Source: Staphylococcus saccharolyticus (GTDB lineage Bacteria; Bacillota; Bacilli; Staphylococcales; Staphylococcaceae). Taken from it: a DNA stretch of 64,000 nt. The notes under the pieces were generated by a model. It saw only the letters and a program-made list of their open reading frames with translations, was not told the origin of the DNA and ran no database searches. The position numbers and the translations under genes were made by a program. The DNA is taken from assembly GCF_900458815.1 (NCBI RefSeq), contig NZ_UHDZ01000001.1:1054001-1118000 (forward strand), in the 5' to 3' direction. Shown piece by piece: positions 60,799 to 64,000 of the stretch. The number at the start of each line of letters is the position of its first letter. The stretch's first letter is position 1.

Positions 60799-60958
60799 AC
60801 TTGAAAATAGCGAGGATATCGTGTATATTACAGATGAAACAAAATAAAAATTAGAGTTAGAGGTTGCATTTTTAATCAGTAGGTAATCAGAAGTCGTATG
60901 GGACATATGTTGAATTAGCGAAAGGTAACGATGCCGAAATAATTATAAGACCATAAAT
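60799..60958 (+). pseudogene. possible relic of a small gene after thrS
   Basis: Frame 1 reads [16 protein letters not shown], a TAA, then KLELEVAFLIS; a shifted frame then reads VGNQKSYGTYVELAKGN to a TAA near 60,957. The pieces look like coding DNA joined by one stop and one frameshift. I do not recognise the family and see no clear start or ribosome site, so chance remains likely. The rest of the gap holds a terminator and the lysP promoter. Confidence 0.3.
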
Positions 60959-61035
60959 TATAATTGTTGGGACAACTGTCGATAAGAAGTTGTACTGTCA
61001 CTGAATGTGATGTGCTACCTTATATAGATAAAACC

Positions 61036-61075
61036 AAGTGGTTGCATATCTTAAAGGTATGTGACCGCTTTTTGT
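61036..61075 (+). terminator. terminator between thrS and lysP
   Basis: AAGTGGTTGCATA pairs with TATGTGACCGCTT (G-U pairs included) and is followed by TTTGTTTG. Confidence 0.75.
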
Positions 61076-61110
61076 TTGTGCTCTGCGTAAGCGAAGTATG
61101 AAAAGTTGAT

Positions 61111-61138
61111 TTGGACATCTGAAGATAAGTGGTATAAT
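61111..61138 (+). promoter_or_regulatory. lysP promoter with extended -10
   Basis: TTGGAC (61111-61116), a 16-base spacer, and TATAAT (61133-61138) preceded by TGG, an extended -10. About 100 bases of leader follow before lysP. Confidence 0.75.
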
Positions 61139-61240
61139 ATATAAAAAATTTTCATCAAATTCTCATACATTAATAATACAATGTTGGTACACAGAAATAT
61201 AGTTACATGTTAGCCTCTAAGAGAAGGAAAGGGAGCATCT

Positions 61241-62746
61241 ATGAATAATAGAAATGAAAATCAAAATGGCGGTGTCCAGAGAGCTTTAAAAGATCGTCAT
61301 ATTTCCATGATTGCTATTGGAGGATGTATAGGAACAGGTTTATTTATGACTTCTGGAGGTGCTATCCATGATGCAGGGGCATTGGGAGCTTTAATTGCCT
61401 ATGCTATTATCGGAGCAATGGTATTTTTCCTAATGACTTCATTAGGTGAAATGGCAACTTATTTACCTGTTTCAGGTTCTTTCAGTACATACGCAACGCG
61501 CTTTGTAGATCCCTCTTTAGGTTTTGCATTAGGTTGGAACTACTGGTTTAATTGGGTAATCACTGTGGCAGCTGATGTCACAATCGCTGCACAAGTTATC
61601 CAATATTGGACTCCAATGCAAGGTATACCTGCATGGATATGGAGTTGTATTTTCTTAATAATTATTTTTGCATTAAACTCTTTATCAGTAAGAGTCTACG
61701 GCGAAAGTGAATATTGGTTTGCTCTAATCAAAGTCGTTACTGTTATTATCTTCATTATCATTGGTTTACTTACTATAGTAGGGATTATGGGTGGAGAGTT
61801 CGTTGGCTTTGATACATTTACTAAAGGTGATGGTCCTATATTGGGAGGTAATCTAGGCGGAAGTTTACTTTCAATTTTAGGTGTGTTCTTAGTTGCTGGT
61901 TTCTCATTCCAAGGAACAGAATTAATAGGGATTACTGCTGGTGAATCTGAGAATCCAGAACGTGCTGTTCCAAAAGCGATTAAACAAGTATTTTGGCGAA
62001 TACTATTATTTTATATCTTAGCAATCTTTATAATAGGCATGCTTATCCCATATGATAGTAAAGCTCTAATGGATGGTGGAGACAGTATTTCTACTTCACC
62101 ATTTACTCTTGTATTCAAAAATGCAGGCTTAGCTTTTGCAGCATCTTTTATGAACGCAGTTATTTTAACATCTGTGCTGTCGGCTGGTAATTCAGGCATG
62201 TATGCTTCTACACGAATGCTTTACTCAATGAGTAAAGGTAAGCTTGCTTTTGATTCATTCGGAAAAACTAATAAAAATGGGGTGCCGTACATTTCTCTAA
62301 TGGCAACTGGATTTTTAGTTGTCCTTATCTTTGCTTTACAACATATTAATGGTGATGCTTATGAGTATATTGTTGCAGCAAGTGGAATGACTGGTTTTAT
62401 TGCATGGGTAGGAATCGCAGTAAGTCATTTTAGATTTAGACGTGCGTTTGATAGACAAGATTACGATAAATCTAAATTAAAGTACAAAGCTAAACTTTTT
62501 CCTTTTGGACCCATTTTTGCGGGTATACTATGTGTGATTGTTATTATTGGTCAGGACGTTGACTTTATTAAAACAGGCGACTTTGATATAAGTCGATTTT
62601 TCATAACTTATATGGGGATTCCTGTATTCCTAATTTTCTTCTTTTATCATAAGTTACGATATAAAACAAAAAAAATACCACTTGAAAAAGTTGATTTAAG
62701 ACAAGATGTTTCTATGGAAGAAATTAGACATCATGATCATAAATAA
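61241..62746 (+). CDS. lysP: lysine-type APC amino acid permease
   Basis: 501-residue 12-helix permease of the AAT family. QRALKDRHISMIAIGGCIGT marks helix 1 and FSFQGTELIGITAGESENPE helix 6, the latter close to LysP of E. coli. Gene order (thrS-lysP-infC) matches the staphylococcal lysine permease. GAAAGGGAG precedes the ATG. Substrate is inferred from family and position. Confidence 0.87.
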   Translation: MNNRNENQNGGVQRALKDRHISMIAIGGCIGTGLFMTSGGAIHDAGALGALIAYAIIGAMVFFLMTSLGEMATYLPVSGSFSTYATRFVDPSLGFALGWNYWFNWVITVAADVTIAAQVIQYWTPMQGIPAWIWSCIFLIIIFALNSLSVRVYGESEYWFALIKVVTVIIFIIIGLLTIVGIMGGEFVGFDTFTKGDGPILGGNLGGSLLSILGVFLVAGFSFQGTELIGITAGESENPERAVPKAIKQVFWRILLFYILAIFIIGMLIPYDSKALMDGGDSISTSPFTLVFKNAGLAFAASFMNAVILTSVLSAGNSGMYASTRMLYSMSKGKLAFDSFGKTNKNGVPYISLMATGFLVVLIFALQHINGDAYEYIVAASGMTGFIAWVGIAVSHFRFRRAFDRQDYDKSKLKYKAKLFPFGPIFAGILCVIVIIGQDVDFIKTGDFDISRFFITYMGIPVFLIFFFYHKLRYKTKKIPLEKVDLRQDVSMEEIRHHDHK

Positions 62747-62753
62747 AAAAGAT

Positions 62754-62782
62754 TTGACTTACATGTTTATTACTGATATGAT
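62754..62782 (+). promoter_or_regulatory. infC operon promoter
   Basis: TTGACT (62754-62759), a 17-base spacer and TATGAT (62777-62782), just after lysP and before the L20 leader. Confidence 0.8.
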
Positions 62783-62784
62783 TA

Positions 62785-62925
62785 GCGATGTTGAATACGA
62801 AACGAACCAAGTAGAAGCACCCGCTTCTCACCTGTAGCGACGCAAAAGCAGTTGGCAGGTTAATCATGTTACACAATAAGTGTGTGGAAGAAGAGCGGGT
62901 AGTGATACCCGCTCTTCTTTTTTGC
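62785..62925 (+). promoter_or_regulatory. L20 leader of the infC-rpmI-rplT operon with attenuator terminator
   Basis: Conserved G/C-rich elements (AAGCACCCGCTTCTCACCTG and GTTGGCAGGTTAATC) are followed by a terminator GAAGAGCGGGT (62890-62900) / ACCCGCTCTTC (62907-62917) plus TTTTTT. In Bacillus, L20 binds this leader and favours termination; the layout is the same here. Confidence 0.85.
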
Positions 62926-62962
62926 TTGGGACAATTTCGTAAAACTCTGGGAGGTGTCAACC

Positions 62963-63481
62963 ATAGCAAAAGATCAAACTCAAGTTAATGAGAAAATTCG
63001 TGCAAAAGAACTACGTTTAATAGGCCAAGATGGTGATCAAATTGGTGTGAAATCTAAACGTGAAGCATTAGAAATGGCTGAACGTGTAGACTTAGATTTA
63101 GTTGTTGTCGCACCAAATGCGAAACCACCTGTTGCTAGAATTATGGATTATGGTAAATACAAATTCGAACAACAGAAAAAAGAAAAAGAAATGAAGAAGA
63201 AACAAAAAGTCATTAATGTTAAAGAATTACGTTTAAGTCCGACTATCGAAGAACACGATTTCCAAACGAAGTTGAAAAACGGACGTAAATTTTTATCTAA
63301 AGGCGATAAATGTAAAGTTTCAATTCGTTTTAGAGGACGTGCAATTACGCATAAAGAAATTGGTCAACGTGTATTAGAAAAATTTGCAGATGAATGTAAA
63401 GATATTGCAACTGTTGAACAAAAACCTAAAATGGAAGGGCGTCAAATGTTTATTATGTTAGCGCCTGTCAACGAAAAATAA
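62963..63481 (+). CDS. infC: translation initiation factor IF-3, AUA start
   Basis: 172 residues. Keeps subunits apart and checks the start codon and initiator tRNA. The linker helix [18 protein letters not shown] and C-terminal [18 protein letters not shown] are typical. I set the start at ATA 62,963: TGGGAGG (62948-62954) lies 8 bases upstream. The alternative GTG at 62,954 lies inside that ribosome site and cannot be used well. Rare AUU/AUA/AUC starts are the rule for infC and let IF-3 repress its own translation. Confidence 0.93.
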   Translation: MAKDQTQVNEKIRAKELRLIGQDGDQIGVKSKREALEMAERVDLDLVVVAPNAKPPVARIMDYGKYKFEQQKKEKEMKKKQKVINVKELRLSPTIEEHDFQTKLKNGRKFLSKGDKCKVSIRFRGRAITHKEIGQRVLEKFADECKDIATVEQKPKMEGRQMFIMLAPVNEK

Positions 63482-63508
63482 ACGTTAAATTATAGGAGGA
63501 AATGAATC

Positions 63509-63709
63509 ATGCCTAAAATGAAAACTCACCGCGGAGCAGCTAAACGTGTTAAAAGAACTGGTTCAGGTAAATTAAAACGTTCTAGAGCTTTCACATCTCA
63601 CTTATTCGCAAATAAAAACACTAAACAAAAACGTCAATTACGTAAAGCAAAATTAGTGTCTAAGAGTGATATGAAACGCGTAAAACAATTATTAGCTTAC
63701 AAAAAATAA
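63509..63709 (+). CDS. rpmI: 50S ribosomal protein L35
   Basis: 66 residues, highly basic, starting [20 protein letters not shown], the L35 signature. Strong AGGAGG precedes the ATG. Between infC and rplT as in nearly all Firmicutes. Confidence 0.98.
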   Translation: MPKMKTHRGAAKRVKRTGSGKLKRSRAFTSHLFANKNTKQKRQLRKAKLVSKSDMKRVKQLLAYKK

Positions 63710-63758
63710 GATTTAAAACGAAAAGATATGATAGAGACTATCTAAGGAGGAATTTATT

Positions 63759-64000
63759 ATGCCACGAGTTAAAGGTGGAACAGTAACAAGAGCACGTCGT
63801 AAAAAAACGATTAAATTAGCTAAAGGTTACTTTGGTTCAAAACATACATTATATAAAGTAGCTAAACAACAAGTTATGAAATCAGGTCAATATGCTTTCC
63901 GTGACCGTCGTCAACGTAAACGTGATTTCCGTAAATTATGGATTACACGTATCAATGCGGCTGCACGTCAACATGATATCAGCTATTCACGTTTGATGAA
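63759..64000 (+). CDS. rplT: 50S ribosomal protein L20, cut by the window end
   Basis: The first 80 codons of L20 (usual length about 118): [32 protein letters not shown], then the [15 protein letters not shown] segment. AAGGAGG at 63744-63750 precedes the ATG. L20 is the assembly protein that also binds the leader at 62,785-62,925 to control this operon. Confidence 0.97.

Noticed and set aside
60799..61240. tRNA or rRNA gene in a gene-free gap
   Set aside because: No cloverleaf or conserved rRNA segments seen here or in the other gaps.
62954..62956. GTG as infC start
   Set aside because: It overlaps the Shine-Dalgarno sequence; ATA 62,963 has proper spacing and fits the rare-start rule for infC.

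Overview
The window is chromosomal core DNA of a low-GC Gram-positive bacterium. Gene order, protein sequences, T-box leaders, AGGAGG ribosome sites and TTG/GTG starts all point to Staphylococcus. The run acsA-fhs-sgtA-tyrS-htrA ... ezrA-nifZ-thiI ... ackA-ald ... dnaE-accDA-pfkA-pyk-cycA-citZ-icd-phoPR-polA-mutM-coaE-gapB-nrdR-dnaB-dnaI-thrS-lysP-infC-rpmI-rplT is the order I know from that genus. Proteins look closest to the epidermidis/capitis/caprae side of the genus. The species cannot be fixed from the sequence alone. The amount of gene decay, including loss of oxidative-stress and biosynthetic genes, would suit the anaerobic skin species S. saccharolyticus, but that is a guess.

Layout. 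Positions 1-24,000 mix healthy housekeeping genes with seven broken ones: acsA (acetate activation), a HAD hydrolase, serA and its partner class-V aminotransferase (serine synthesis), an OsmC-like peroxiredoxin, a TauE/SafE exporter and the thiol peroxidase tpx. Each carries a frameshift, and six of the seven have two or more lesions. Healthy genes here include fhs, tyrS with a T-box, htrA, an acyltransferase, nagE, a glycerophosphodiesterase, rpsD, a GAF/fRMsr protein, ezrA and the nifZ-thiI pair. From 24,000 to 64,000 every gene I checked is intact: acetate kinase, alanine dehydrogenase, stress proteins, nrnA and dnaE, malic enzyme, fatty acid synthesis (accDA), glycolysis (pfkA-pyk), the TCA entry pair citZ-icd, phoPR, a DNA repair/CoA/gluconeogenesis block, the nrdR-dnaB-dnaI replication-initiation operon, T-box-thrS, lysP, and the L20-controlled infC-rpmI-rplT operon, which runs off the end.

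How it fits together. Most of the window is central carbon flow and its control. Candidate CcpA (cre) sites lie before nagE, ald, pfkA and gapB; T-boxes sit before tyrS and thrS; a candidate PhoP box lies before phoPR; a candidate CodY box lies before the broken serine operon. Ribosomal-protein leaders precede rpsD and infC. The decay removes acetate re-use, serine synthesis and two peroxide/thiol defences while keeping fermentation and replication. This suggests a nutrient-rich, low-oxygen niche.

I found no insertion sequence, prophage, CRISPR array, tRNA or rRNA. I see no credible new multi-gene system. The most interesting signals are the clustered gene decay, a dispersed intergenic repeat, a tandem duplication inside the tyrS T-box, the AUA start of infC, and several operator candidates.
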